Below, in pieces: positions 51,639-60,412 of a stretch of 64,000 nt of DNA; the first letter of the stretch is position 1, and each line of letters starts with the position of its first letter. A program made the translations under genes and the position numbers. Source of the stretch: Desulfosporosinus youngiae DSM 17734 (GTDB taxonomy: Bacteria > Bacillota > Desulfitobacteriia > Desulfitobacteriales > Desulfitobacteriaceae). The stretch spans positions 2,562,226-2,626,225 of the forward strand of contig NZ_CM001441.1 of assembly GCF_000244895.1 (NCBI RefSeq). The letters run 5' to 3'. The notes under the pieces were generated by a model. That model was not told where the DNA came from. It did no database searches and worked only from the letters and a program-made list of their open reading frames with translations.

Positions 51639-51742
51639 CCGCCCCAGGCTAGGATGGCGGTTATTTCTTATAATCTCTGATTCTGGCTAACCGTTCGGTT
51701 AGACAATCTGCCGGGCTGGCGTGCTGGCAACACGTCAGTCCT
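51632..51742 (-). ncRNA. Predicted antisense antitoxin RNA, copy 1
   Basis: On the minus strand, TTGCAT (complement at 51773-51778), a 17-base spacer and TATAAT (complement at 51750-51755) form a near-consensus promoter. Transcription would start near 51742 and run toward the toxin, ending at the bidirectional hairpin 51630-51669, giving about 100 nt fully complementary to the toxin 3' region. The 3' stem CTAACC-GTTC-GGTTAG lies within it. The element is conserved in copy 2. Confidence 0.65.
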
Positions 51743-51900
51743 TATTTATATTATATCCATAGATTGTAAAATATGCAACCGGTTCACTTTAACCCTTTGC
51801 AAAACGATATTCTCAGATTTAACTTCAGTCTCGGTGCAGAGGATATGGTACAATAGTTCAAAAGAGTATATAAGCGCTGATGGAAGGTGTGTGACTAAAA

Positions 51901-52137
51901 ATGGAAGACAGAGTACTATACACTATAAACCATATTTTACAAAGGAAGAAGAGAAAAATAACCCTGGAGAGCCGTTTGCGGGAAGACCTATTTGTAGATT
52001 CGGTAGATATGGCGATGATTATCGGAGATCTGGAGGATGAATTTGAGATAACCATTACTGATAACGAGTTTGCGGATGTGGTGACCGTCAATGATATTGT
52101 AGAGAAACTGAAAGCCAGAGGTTTATCCGAATACTGA
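51901..52137 (+). CDS. Acyl carrier protein
   Basis: 78 residues, GGAAGGTGTG ribosome site. LREDLFVDSVDMAMIIGDLEDEFEITITDNEFADVVTVNDIVEKL is an ACP with the phosphopantetheine serine in DSVDM (about residue 34). It lies away from fatty acid or polyketide genes, so it is an orphan or second ACP. The partner enzyme is not visible. Confidence 0.88.
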   Translation: MEDRVLYTINHILQRKKRKITLESRLREDLFVDSVDMAMIIGDLEDEFEITITDNEFADVVTVNDIVEKLKARGLSEY

Positions 52138-52479
52138 TTAATTATTATTTGAGTGATATAACCTGTCGTTCCCTGCTTCTGAATTTGAAGCGCAATTCAT
52201 CTGGTTCCTCCTCCGCTGTTTGGGCATGATCAAAGGAGGTTAAGGTGGCAATTGGGTTGGTCGGGATAATAGATGGGATACCTGCGCACAGACATTTACA
52301 GCCATTATCTGAAATGTATGTGCGCTTTGTTATTTTGCATCTCCCCTTTCGACAGAGTATGAAGCGGGAGATTATTAGGGAAGACTCTGGGTAACCTTAA
52401 AAGAACTATAGAAATCTGAGGTGGATGGGGATGGAATAGCAGGAAAATAGAAGAAAAGTGGAGAATTCTGTAGGATGAA
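52138..52479. other. Spacer with a possible 49-codon ORF
   Basis: GTG 52245 preceded by AAAGGAGGT opens 49 codons to 52394 (VAIGLVGIIDGIPAHRHLQP, MYVRFVILHLPF, REIIREDSG). The ribosome site is excellent, but I recognise no family and the peptide may be a relic. Nothing else is visible apart from the ribosome sites of the next gene. Confidence 0.3.
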
Positions 52480-55400
52480 GTGAGAACAAAGGAGGAAACG
52501 ACCCTGAAACCCATCGTCTTTATCGATACAGAAATTGAACCGAAAAGTGGCAAAGTGCTGGACATCGGCGGTGTCAAGGGTGACGGCGGTTCCTTCCACT
52601 CCAATTCTCTGGTTGACTTCGCTAAGTTTCTTCAGGGGTCGGACTATGTTTGCGGCCATAATATAATCAAGCATGATTTGCAATACATTCGCCGGGCCCT
52701 CATTGCTGCCGGTCTTGAGGATCCGGAGATTATTGACACCCTGTTTCTTTCCCCGCTGCTTTTTCCGGCCAAACCTTATCATAAGCTGGTCAAGGACGAT
52801 AAGCTGCAAACAGAAGACACCAACAATCCCCTGAATGACGCCATCAAGGTCAAAGACCTTTTCTTTGATGAGATTGCGGCTTTTCAGCAGGCGGATGACG
52901 GTTTAAAACAGATCTTTTATCAGCTCCTGAGAGAGCAAAAGGAGTTTGTCTCCTTCTTTCATTTCTTGGGCTATCAAGGAGACAATATCCATCTCGAAAA
53001 AGCAATTCGTGAAAAGTTTCATTCTCAAATCTGTGCCAACAGTGACCTGGCCCGGATAATCGGGGACTATCCCGTCGAACTGGCCTACTGTCTGGCCTTA
53101 ATCCATACGGATAACCGCTATTCCATCACGCCGCCCTGGGTTTTGAAGAGCTATCCGGCAGTAGAACGGATTATGTTTTTATTGAGAAGCAGCCCCTGCC
53201 TGACCGGCTGTGAGTATTGCGATCAGGCCCTGGACGTTCAGCAAGGGCTGAAGCGTTTCTTTGGCTTTGATCATTATCGGACCTATGCCGGGGAACCTTT
53301 ACAGGAGCAGGCCGTTCAAGCCGCGGTTGACAACAAATCTCTTTTAGCCGTCTTTCCTACCGGGGGCGGCAAGTCCATTACTTTTCAAGTGCCGGCCTTA
53401 ATGAGCGGGGTCAGTACCAAGGGGCTGACCGTCGTCATTTCTCCTTTGCAGTCCTTGATGAAAGACCAGGTGGATAACCTGGAAAAACTGAATATCACAG
53501 ATGCGGTGACGATTAACGGTTTGCTGGACCCCATCGAACGGGCCAAAGCTTTGGAGCGGGTGGAAAATGGTTCGGCCTCCATTCTGTATATCTCGCCGGA
53601 GTCTTTACGTTCCAAGACCATTGAACGCTTGCTGTTAGGCAGAAATGTGGTCCGTTTCGTCATCGACGAAGCCCACTGTTTTTCCTCCTGGGGCCAGGAT
53701 TTCCGGGTGGACTATTTATATATCGGGGACTTTATCAAATATTATCAGGAAATGAAAAGCCTTGGGGAAGGGATTCCTGTTTCCTGTTTTACGGCCACAG
53801 CCAAGCAGAAGGTGATCGCGGACATCCGGGACTATTTTAAGGAAAAGTTAGCTCTGGAACTGGAAGTCTTCAGCTCCAATGCCTCCAGAAGCAATCTGCA
53901 TTATGAGGTCTTCGAGAAGCAGGATGAGGAGGACAAGTACAATACTCTGAGAAACATGATTGAAGAAAAGAACTGTCCGACCATCGTCTATGTATCGCGG
54001 ACCCGCAAAGCAGAGGGGTTGGCCCAGCGCTTAAACCAGGACGGTTATGTGGCCGGAGCCTACCATGGTCAGATGGACAAACAGGAGAAAAGCGAAAATC
54101 AGGATGCCTTTATGGGGGGAGAACTTCAGATCATGGTCGCCACCTCGGCTTTTGGCATGGGGGTGGATAAGAAAGATGTGGGCTTGGTCATCCATTACGA
54201 CATCTCCGATTCTCTGGAGAATTACGTTCAGGAAGCGGGCAGGGCAGGACGGGACGAAAGAATTTCCGCCGCCTGTTGTGTGCTGTTTAATGACGATGAC
54301 CTGAGCAAGCATTTTGTGATGCTGAACCAGACCAAGCTGAGTATACAGGAAATTCAGCAGGTCTGGAAAGCGGTGAAAGATCTCACCAGATCCCGGAAAC
54401 AGGTGTCTCAATCCACCTTGGAAATTGCCCGCAAGGCCGGTTGGGATGACAGTATCATGGACATCGGCACCCGAGTGACCACGGCCATTGCCGCTTTGGA
54501 AAATGCCGGCTATCTGAAAAGGGGCCAGAATAGCCCGAAACTCTACGCCAACAGCATTCTGGCCCGAAATGCTGAAGAGGCTATTCAGAAGATTGACCGT
54601 TCCTCCCGTTTTAGTGATAAGCAAAAGGAACAGGCCGCACGGATTATCAAGAAACTGATCTCCAGTAAAAGCAAAGGACGCTCCGGGGATGAAGTGGCGG
54701 AAGCAAGGATCGATTATATCTCGGATCATTTGGGGATTGTGAAGGAGGACGTCATCCGGATTGTCAATCTTTTGCGGGAAGAAAAGATTTTAGCGGATGC
54801 TAAAGACCTGAATGCCTTTATTAAGAAAAAGGATAGCAGGAAGAATTCTTTGAGTATTCTGAAGACCTATGGGCAAATCGAAAAATTTCTCCTCACCATC
54901 ATCGGCGATGAGGAAAAAATCATTCATCTCAAGGAGCTAAATGAGCAGGCGGAAGGGGCGGACTGTGCAGAGGTTTCGCCCAGTAAGCTCAAAACCATTC
55001 TCAATCTCTGGGCAATCAAAAACTGGATCAAGCGGCAGACAACGCCCCATTCTAAAAACCATCTGGCCGTCTTGGCGCTGTTTGACAGAGAGACCTTGGC
55101 GGCTAAGCTGGAAAAACGCAATGAGATTGCCCGCTTTATTTTGGATGTGCTTTATGATCGAAGCCAGGCAGACCCTGCTGCGGATGAAAGCAGCCGGGAG
55201 GAAGTGCCGGTAGCTTTTTCGGTTTTGGAACTGAAGGATCAATATGCCCGGCGCTCCACCCTTTTTCAGACCGGCGCGACGACGGCGGAGATTGAGGACG
55301 CCCTTTTCTATCTTTCCAGAATCGAAGCCCTGAAGATCGAGGGCGGCTTTATGGTGGTTTATAATGGGCTGACCATTGAACGTCTGGAGCAGGACAACAA

Positions 55401-57312
55401 AAAGCGCTACAAATTAGAGGACTACCAGAGGCTGGAGGAGTATTACCGGAATAAAGTCCAGCAAATCCATATTGTTGGCGAATATGCCCGGAAAATGATC
55501 AGGAACTATCAAGAGGCCCTCCAATTTGTGGACGATTATTTTAAGCTGAATTACACCTCCTTTCTGCAGCGGTATTTTCCGGGCAGCCGTCAGGACGAAA
55601 TCCAACGCAATATTACCCCTGCCAAGTTCAAACAGCTCTTTGGCGAATTGTCCCCGACCCAACTGAAGATCATCAAGGATAAGGAATCCAGGATCATGGT
55701 CGTCGCCGCCGGACCGGGAAGCGGCAAGACGCGGATTCTGGTGCATAAGCTGGCCTCACTGCTGTTAATGGAAGATGTCAAGCACGAGCAATTGCTGATG
55801 GTGACCTTTTCCAGATCGGCGGCGACGGAATTTAAGAAGCGTTTGTTAAAGCTGATCGGCAATGCGGCCAACTATATTGAGATCAAGACCTTTCATTCCT
55901 ATTGCTTTGACTTATTGGGCAGAGTCGGCTCCCTGGAAAAGTCGGGGAATGTCATTCAGGAAGCGATTAAGCGGATCAAGAACGGCCAGGTCGAACCGGG
56001 CCGGATCACGAAAACCGTCTTGGTGATTGATGAAGCCCAGGACATGGATGCCCATGAGTTTGCCTTAGTCAAGGCCTTGATGGAAGAGAACGAGGGGATG
56101 CGGATCATTGCCGTTGGCGATGACGACCAGAATATTTTTGAATTCAGGGGGGCCAGTTCTAAATATATGGAGAGCCTGATCACCGAACATGGGGCTGTGC
56201 TGGTTGAACTGGTGGAAAACTACAGGAGCAAGGGTAATCTCGTCGATTTTGCCAATCAGTTTTTAACGCGCCTGCCCAACCGCTTAAAGCACACGCCGAT
56301 TATGGCCGTTAAGAGTGACCACGGCAGGATTAAGCGGCTCTGCTATGGCAGCCGGTATTTGCTGATGCCCTTAGTCGAGGACCTCCTGGCCCAGGGGCTG
56401 ACCGGCAGCACCTGTGTTTTGACGAAAAGGAATGAAGAAGCGTTACAGATTGCCGGACTGCTTATGAAGAAAGGCAGGCAGGCTAAGCTGATCCAGTCCA
56501 ATGAGGGGTTTAACCTCTATAACCTGCTGGAAATCCGCTATTTCCTCAGCCGCCTGAATTTGACGGAGGATGTGTATATCATCCGTGATGATCTTTGGGA
56601 AACTGCCAAGAGGAAACTGGCGGAGCGGTTTAGGGGCAGCTTGAATTTGGAGAGTTGTCTGAATTTGATTAAGGATTTTGAGGCGGTGAATCTCAAGTAT
56701 AAGTACAAATCGGACCTGGAGATCTTTATCCGCGAGTCCGCGCTGGAGGATTTTAGCGGCGAAAATATGGAAACGGTCTTTGTGTCCACTATTCATAAGG
56801 CCAAAGGCCGTGAGTTTGACAATGTCTTTCTGATGCTGGACCACTTTGACCCGGGAACCCAGGAGGCCAAACGCCAGCTTTATGTAGCTCTGACCAGGGC
56901 CAGGAATAATTTGACCCTTTATGATAACGGGAACTATTTGAATTTTATCAAAGCTGAGGCTATGCAAGTGGTTGTTGATTCTCAAACCTATCTTCCGCCT
57001 CAGGAATTGGTGATGCAATTATCCCATCGGGACGTTCAGTTGGATTTTTTTCTCTACTGCCGGCATCTGGTTAAGGATCTGCAGAGCGGGGAATTCCTCG
57101 GTGTTGACGGGAAGGGCTGCTATAATACCAAAGGCCAGGCAGTTCTCAAATTCTCCCGGCAATTTTTACAGCAAATCGAGGGGATGAGGCAGAAGAATTA
57201 TGTGCCGAAAACCGCCAAGATACGGTTTATTGTCTACTGGAAGAAAGAAAACACTGAGGTTGAGGTGAGAATTGTTTTACCGGAGCTTTACTTTGAGAAG
57301 AAGTTGCCGTGA
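52480..57312 (+). CDS. DEDD exonuclease - RecQ helicase - UvrD helicase fusion
   Basis: 1610 residues if GTG 52480 is used. The best ribosome site, AAAGGAGGAA at 52488-52497, instead points to CTG 52504 seven bases on. The N-terminal ~170 residues (IVFIDTEIEP with D16 and E18, CGHNIIKHDLQYI) form a DnaQ-like 3'-5' exonuclease. The RecQ core has PTGGGKS (293-299), DEAH (396-399), CFTATA and QEAGRAGRDE. An RQC/winged-helix-like middle follows. An SF1 UvrD/PcrA-type helicase completes it: AAGPGSGKTR (K1083), VIDEAQDMD, VGDDDQNIFEFRGA, VSTIHKAKGREFDNV, YVALTRARNNL. Two opposite-polarity motors plus a nuclease in one chain suggests end processing or destruction of foreign DNA. All motifs intact. 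Confidence 0.85.
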   Translation: MRTKEETTLKPIVFIDTEIEPKSGKVLDIGGVKGDGGSFHSNSLVDFAKFLQGSDYVCGHNIIKHDLQYIRRALIAAGLEDPEIIDTLFLSPLLFPAKPYHKLVKDDKLQTEDTNNPLNDAIKVKDLFFDEIAAFQQADDGLKQIFYQLLREQKEFVSFFHFLGYQGDNIHLEKAIREKFHSQICANSDLARIIGDYPVELAYCLALIHTDNRYSITPPWVLKSYPAVERIMFLLRSSPCLTGCEYCDQALDVQQGLKRFFGFDHYRTYAGEPLQEQAVQAAVDNKSLLAVFPTGGGKSITFQVPALMSGVSTKGLTVVISPLQSLMKDQVDNLEKLNITDAVTINGLLDPIERAKALERVENGSASILYISPESLRSKTIERLLLGRNVVRFVIDEAHCFSSWGQDFRVDYLYIGDFIKYYQEMKSLGEGIPVSCFTATAKQKVIADIRDYFKEKLALELEVFSSNASRSNLHYEVFEKQDEEDKYNTLRNMIEEKNCPTIVYVSRTRKAEGLAQRLNQDGYVAGAYHGQMDKQEKSENQDAFMGGELQIMVATSAFGMGVDKKDVGLVIHYDISDSLENYVQEAGRAGRDERISAACCVLFNDDDLSKHFVMLNQTKLSIQEIQQVWKAVKDLTRSRKQVSQSTLEIARKAGWDDSIMDIGTRVTTAIAALENAGYLKRGQNSPKLYANSILARNAEEAIQKIDRSSRFSDKQKEQAARIIKKLISSKSKGRSGDEVAEARIDYISDHLGIVKEDVIRIVNLLREEKILADAKDLNAFIKKKDSRKNSLSILKTYGQIEKFLLTIIGDEEKIIHLKELNEQAEGADCAEVSPSKLKTILNLWAIKNWIKRQTTPHSKNHLAVLALFDRETLAAKLEKRNEIARFILDVLYDRSQADPAADESSREEVPVAFSVLELKDQYARRSTLFQTGATTAEIEDALFYLSRIEALKIEGGFMVVYNGLTIERLEQDNKKRYKLEDYQRLEEYYRNKVQQIHIVGEYARKMIRNYQEALQFVDDYFKLNYTSFLQRYFPGSRQDEIQRNITPAKFKQLFGELSPTQLKIIKDKESRIMVVAAGPGSGKTRILVHKLASLLLMEDVKHEQLLMVTFSRSAATEFKKRLLKLIGNAANYIEIKTFHSYCFDLLGRVGSLEKSGNVIQEAIKRIKNGQVEPGRITKTVLVIDEAQDMDAHEFALVKALMEENEGMRIIAVGDDDQNIFEFRGASSKYMESLITEHGAVLVELVENYRSKGNLVDFANQFLTRLPNRLKHTPIMAVKSDHGRIKRLCYGSRYLLMPLVEDLLAQGLTGSTCVLTKRNEEALQIAGLLMKKGRQAKLIQSNEGFNLYNLLEIRYFLSRLNLTEDVYIIRDDLWETAKRKLAERFRGSLNLESCLNLIKDFEAVNLKYKYKSDLEIFIRESALEDFSGENMETVFVSTIHKAKGREFDNVFLMLDHFDPGTQEAKRQLYVALTRARNNLTLYDNGNYLNFIKAEAMQVVVDSQTYLPPQELVMQLSHRDVQLDFFLYCRHLVKDLQSGEFLGVDGKGCYNTKGQAVLKFSRQFLQQIEGMRQKNYVPKTAKIRFIVYWKKENTEVEVRIVLPELYFEKKLP

Positions 57313-57323
57313 TTATTAATCAG
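57266..57323 (+). repeat. 58-bp direct repeat, copy 1 (3' end of the fusion helicase gene)
   Basis: TGAGAATTGTTTTACCGGAG through ATTAATCAG is identical, base for base, to 58428-58485. This copy contains the last codons and stop of the exonuclease-RecQ-UvrD gene. Confidence 0.95.
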
Positions 57324-57345
57324 AACTAATCTACATGGGAGGATC

Positions 57346-57396
57346 ATGAGAATGAAGTATACTTGCACGTTGATTGTGGTAAGAAAAGCACATTGA
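57346..57396 (+). pseudogene. N-terminal fragment of a VOC/glyoxalase-like gene
   Basis: GGGAGGATC precedes an ATG reading MRMKYTCTLIVVRKAH then TGA. The first 12 residues look like the opening strand of VOC-family proteins (MKYxCxLIVVxDI). Too short for certainty. The next 138 bases up to the mntA-like gene hold nothing recognised. Confidence 0.35.
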
Positions 57397-57534
57397 CGGG
57401 ACAATTTCCCCATGCTATGCTGAGAATACCAATAATTGGAGATGGGAAAATGCCGGGTTAATAGTTTAGTTTATTAATTAGCCAAAAGTATTAAACAAAA
57501 AAGTCTTAGATAATGACAAGAGGATGTGATCTGA

Positions 57535-57831
57535 ATGTCTGAGCAAAATCATCAAATATCTGAATTAGAAAGTATTATGGTTCAAAATAATCTATTTAAG
57601 AAATTCAAATTGAGCAAATTAGGAGTATTCGGTTCTATGGCAAGAGGAGAAATGTCTAATGACATAGATATCCTCATTGAAGACAATGTTGATTACCGAT
57701 CACTGTCAGTGTTTAGAGATGAGCTCAAGAAACTTACAAATAAGCACATAGATATTGTAATTGAAAGGTATGCCAATCCCATCGTGCTGCATAGAGCAAG
57801 AAAGGAGATTATCTATGTTACCGAGCCTTAA
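57535..57831 (+). CDS. mntA: MNT-type minimal nucleotidyltransferase antitoxin (MntA)
   Basis: 98 residues, AGAGGATGTG ribosome site. LGVFGSMARGEMSNDIDILIE is the GSxARG-x-(S/N)DID nucleotidyltransferase motif, and HIDIVIERYANP supplies the third acid. In MntA/HepT systems this protein AMPylates and inactivates the HEPN RNase. It overlaps the HEPN gene by 17 bases. Confidence 0.88.
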   Translation: MSEQNHQISELESIMVQNNLFKKFKLSKLGVFGSMARGEMSNDIDILIEDNVDYRSLSVFRDELKKLTNKHIDIVIERYANPIVLHRARKEIIYVTEP

Positions 57832-58249
57832 GAACGACCTCATGTATCTGCTCAATATACTTGAATGTATTGAGAAAATCATACTGTATTCCGCAGATTG
57901 TGCCGGTGCTGAAGACTTCTTCGAAAAGAACGAACAGATGAATTTCAACGCCACTTTGAATCTTTTGACAAACATCGGTGAGAATGTTGGAAAAATCAGC
58001 AAAGAGCTTAAACAGATATATTCGGATGTAGATTGGTCGTTGATAAAAAGCTTCAGGAATCGGGTAGTGCATGACTATATTAATATTGATACTTTTATGG
58101 TGTTTGATATCATCACAAATGATCTCAAAATGCTTAGAGGTACGATTATGAATATTGTGGGGATAGAACTGGATAAGGGTAGTTTCGATACAGAGGAATA
58201 CGAGGTCGCTAAGAAGAGTTTCTATTATCGGCATATTAAGTTTAATTAA
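57815..58249 (+). CDS. hepT: HEPN-family RNase toxin (HepT)
   Basis: 144 residues from ATG 57815, which lies inside the mntA-like gene end; an earlier in-frame start at 57761 is less likely. FRNRVVHDYINID contains the R-x4-6-H ribonuclease motif (R-NRVV-H-DY), and the adjacent tyrosine is the AMPylation target in studied HepT proteins. Helical throughout, usual length. With MntA it forms a type VII-like toxin-antitoxin pair. Confidence 0.88.
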   Translation: MLPSLKNDLMYLLNILECIEKIILYSADCAGAEDFFEKNEQMNFNATLNLLTNIGENVGKISKELKQIYSDVDWSLIKSFRNRVVHDYINIDTFMVFDIITNDLKMLRGTIMNIVGIELDKGSFDTEEYEVAKKSFYYRHIKFN

Positions 58250-58287
58250 ATAAGTACAGAAGTGCTGCTTAATCTCAAGGGATTCGG

Positions 58288-58310
58288 AAAACTGACAATG
58301 TCAGTTTTTT
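58288..58310 (+). terminator. Rho-independent terminator of mntA-hepT
   Basis: AAAACTGAC-AAT-GTCAGTTTT followed by further T residues, 39 bases past the hepT stop. Between it and 58427 no gene is seen. Confidence 0.85.
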
Positions 58311-58427
58311 ATACTATTTATACTATCAGAAAGCATAAGTTCTGGGGGCACTAAAGGGTACCTGATTCTAAGTATTCAGATCATCAATAAAAGCACTGAC
58401 GCTGTCAAAAGCTTTGCTCATATTGCA

Positions 58428-58485
58428 TGAGAATTGTTTTACCGGAGCTTTACTTTGAGAAGAAGTTGCCGTGATTATTAATCAG
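58428..58485 (+). repeat. 58-bp direct repeat, copy 2
   Basis: Exact copy of 57266-57323, here without the upstream coding sequence. It abuts a GC-rich hairpin, CAGGCCG..CTC-GTTTA-GAG..CGGCCTG (58483-58509), a probable original terminator of the fusion helicase gene. Confidence 0.95.
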
Positions 58486-58556
58486 GCCGCCTCGTTTAGA
58501 GACGGCCTGAATCCCGTAATAGTCAGAATAAGTTTCCTGTTTTTACCTGGAAGATT

Positions 58557-58629
58557 ATGTTATAATAGTTATAACGGTTGTCGAGGGACGGTTAGCCACA
58601 CCCTTTTCGAAAGGGGGTGGTAAGATGAT
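58557..58629 (+). promoter_or_regulatory. Structured 5' leader of type I toxin, copy 2
   Basis: Extended -10 TGTTATAAT near 58558-58566. CCACACCC-TTTTCGAAA-GGGGGTGG sequesters the ribosome site, and ACGGTTAGCC is complementary to GGCTAACCGT near 58749-58758. Same design as copy 1, with a different loop but conserved stem. Confidence 0.65.
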
Positions 58630-58702
58630 CTCAATGGTTGAGACAATGTATCTCATGATTGCATTTGCGACACTCATTGTGATGATCATGAAGAAGAAAT
58701 AA
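58625..58702 (+). CDS. Type I (holin-like) membrane toxin peptide, copy 2
   Basis: 25 residues: MISMVETMYLMIAFATLIVM then IMKKK, differing from copy 1 at two positions (A7T, V18I). One membrane helix and a lysine tail. The terminator stem AGAAATAACCGC/GCGGTTATTTCT (58692-58732) overlaps the stop. Whole locus conserved with copy 1 over about 300 bp. Confidence 0.75.
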   Translation: MISMVETMYLMIAFATLIVMIMKKK

Positions 58703-58808
58703 CCGCCCCTGGCAAGGTTTGCGGTTATTTCTTAATAACATGTAAGCCGGCTAACCGTTCGGTTAGGCAATCTTGCCGGGCTGGCGTGCTCTCAACACGT
58801 CAGTCCTT
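58692..58808 (-). ncRNA. Predicted antisense antitoxin RNA, copy 2
   Basis: Minus-strand promoter TTGCAT (complement 58839-58844), 17-base spacer, TATAAT (complement 58816-58821). The start is expected near 58808, with termination at the hairpin 58692-58732 followed on that strand by TCTTCTTC. The product overlaps the toxin 3' untranslated region and stop codon. Confidence 0.65.
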
Positions 58809-58855
58809 ATTTAATATTATATCCATAGATTGTAAAATATGCAACCGGTTCATAT

Positions 58856-59005
58856 ATGGAAAGGCTACAAATAATGGGGGACGGATTTTTCCTGGCGCTC
58901 CTACGGATGCCGTTCTTTTTTGGCTTCACAATCCACTAAACTTGCCGCGGATCGTAGAATTCGTGATTGGAAATGGAATGTAACCGCCCTTTGCAGGTTT
59001 TGCCG
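58856..59005. other. Spacer with a relic hairpin
   Basis: GTAACCGCCC...GCCGTTAC near 58979-59010 echoes the toxin-locus terminator, and CCTACGGATGCCGTTCTTTTTTGGCTTCAC near 58900 resembles 46167-46198. These are likely relics of further toxin loci. No gene is seen. Confidence 0.4.
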
Positions 59006-60412
59006 TTACGCAATAAATAAAACAAGGCAGACTCTTATTTTATTGGCTTCTGATTCAGCATAGATTTCACCGTCATGAAGATCGATAATACTTTTAGCGA
59101 TGGCCAGGCCCAGTCCTGAGCCGGATGTCCTTGAATTTCTGGACTGATCAGCTCGGAAAAACCGATCGAACAAAAGGGGAAGAAGTTCGGTGGGGATGGT
59201 ATTGCCTTGATTTTCTACGCTGATCTGGACGTGATTTGTTTCCTTAGTGACAGTGACAAGGATTTCCCCAGGCAAATCCTTATAGCTGTATTTGATGGCA
59301 TTGGAAAAAACGTTTTCGAATACTCTGGCGATCAAATCTGAGTCCACATTGACCATGATACTGGGGTGAGAAAACCTTTTGACAAAACTCAGGCTATTTT
59401 GCTTGGCCAGGACAGAGATTTCGCCCATTTGCTGCTCCAGCAGCGCAATGAGATCAATGGTTAATTTGTTGGCTTGAATAATGCCATTGGAGAGTTTGGT
59501 GTACTCAAATAAATCCTCAATGAGTTTTTTTAGTTTCAACGACTTAGTGTAAGCTTTGCCCACGTATTCAGCCAGGATGTCCTGGCTTTCATATTTTTTG
59601 TCGTTAAGCAGAGTAAGATAGCCGATGATGGTGGTGAGCGGAGTCTTCAAATCATGGGAGACATTGGTGATCAGTTCATTTTTAGTCCGTTCGGCCCGCC
59701 TTTCATCTTCAATCTTGTTAATTAATTGTTCGGACATATGGTTTATGCTTTGAGCGAGGGTTCTGAATTCATCCTCGCCTTTGACCGTGACCCGGTAATC
59801 GAGATTGCCTTTGGATATTTCCGCGATTCCGTCGGTAATTTCCTTGAAATAGTTCAGCTTGTTTCTGACAAGCAGACTATTGATGATCAGGAAGGAGATA
59901 ACACCAAGGATACCCGCCAGTATCAGATAGTAGGGCCAAGTATAAACAAGAATGCAGAATATGACAGCTCCTCCCAGGAGGCTTAATAAATTAAAGACAA
60001 AAAGTTCCATACCGACACTGCGCTGGCAGATCCCTTTAATTACCAGACAGGATGTCAGGATAGAATGTTCAAACTTTTTGTATCTGCCGGTAAAGGCCAT
60101 AATTATCAGAAAGATGGAGACGGCTGTACCTAAGGACGTCCATAAGTCAAAGGTCAGATAGTATTCAGCAAGATAGACAATACTGGAAATGATAAGTCCG
60201 AGGATTCCTTTCCGAATGGTTGATTTCAAGTTGCTTGTAACAATCAAAGAGATAACGAAAACAAGCGCGGAGGCAATGGTTGCTTTAGTAGACCAATCAT
60301 ATACATAATTGTAGGCTGTATACACCGTTCCATAAGCTGCAAGGGCTAAACCCAGACAGATAATCAACCGTCTTACAATCCCGGCAGGGTCAATTTTACG
60401 GATTGTGATCAA
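59006..60412 (-). CDS. Membrane sensor histidine kinase
   Basis: 468 residues, TTG start with GGGGGGTAGG upstream. Several hydrophobic segments (about 12-190) are followed by a HAMP-like linker (GNLDYRVTVKGEDEFRTLAQSINHMSEQL), HisKA H-box ITNVSHDLKTPLTTIIGYL and the HATPase N, G1 and G2 boxes (NVFSNAIKYSY, VSVENQG-like, RTSGSGLGLAIAKSIIDLHDG). It overlaps the response regulator by 17 bases. Envelope-stress sensing like VanS-type kinases is plausible; the signal is unknown. Confidence 0.92.
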   Translation of the reverse strand: MITIRKIDPAGIVRRLIICLGLALAAYGTVYTAYNYVYDWSTKATIASALVFVISLIVTSNLKSTIRKGILGLIISSIVYLAEYYLTFDLWTSLGTAVSIFLIIMAFTGRYKKFEHSILTSCLVIKGICQRSVGMELFVFNLLSLLGGAVIFCILVYTWPYYLILAGILGVISFLIINSLLVRNKLNYFKEITDGIAEISKGNLDYRVTVKGEDEFRTLAQSINHMSEQLINKIEDERRAERTKNELITNVSHDLKTPLTTIIGYLTLLNDKKYESQDILAEYVGKAYTKSLKLKKLIEDLFEYTKLSNGIIQANKLTIDLIALLEQQMGEISVLAKQNSLSFVKRFSHPSIMVNVDSDLIARVFENVFSNAIKYSYKDLPGEILVTVTKETNHVQISVENQGNTIPTELLPLLFDRFFRADQSRNSRTSGSGLGLAIAKSIIDLHDGEIYAESEANKIRVCLVLFIA

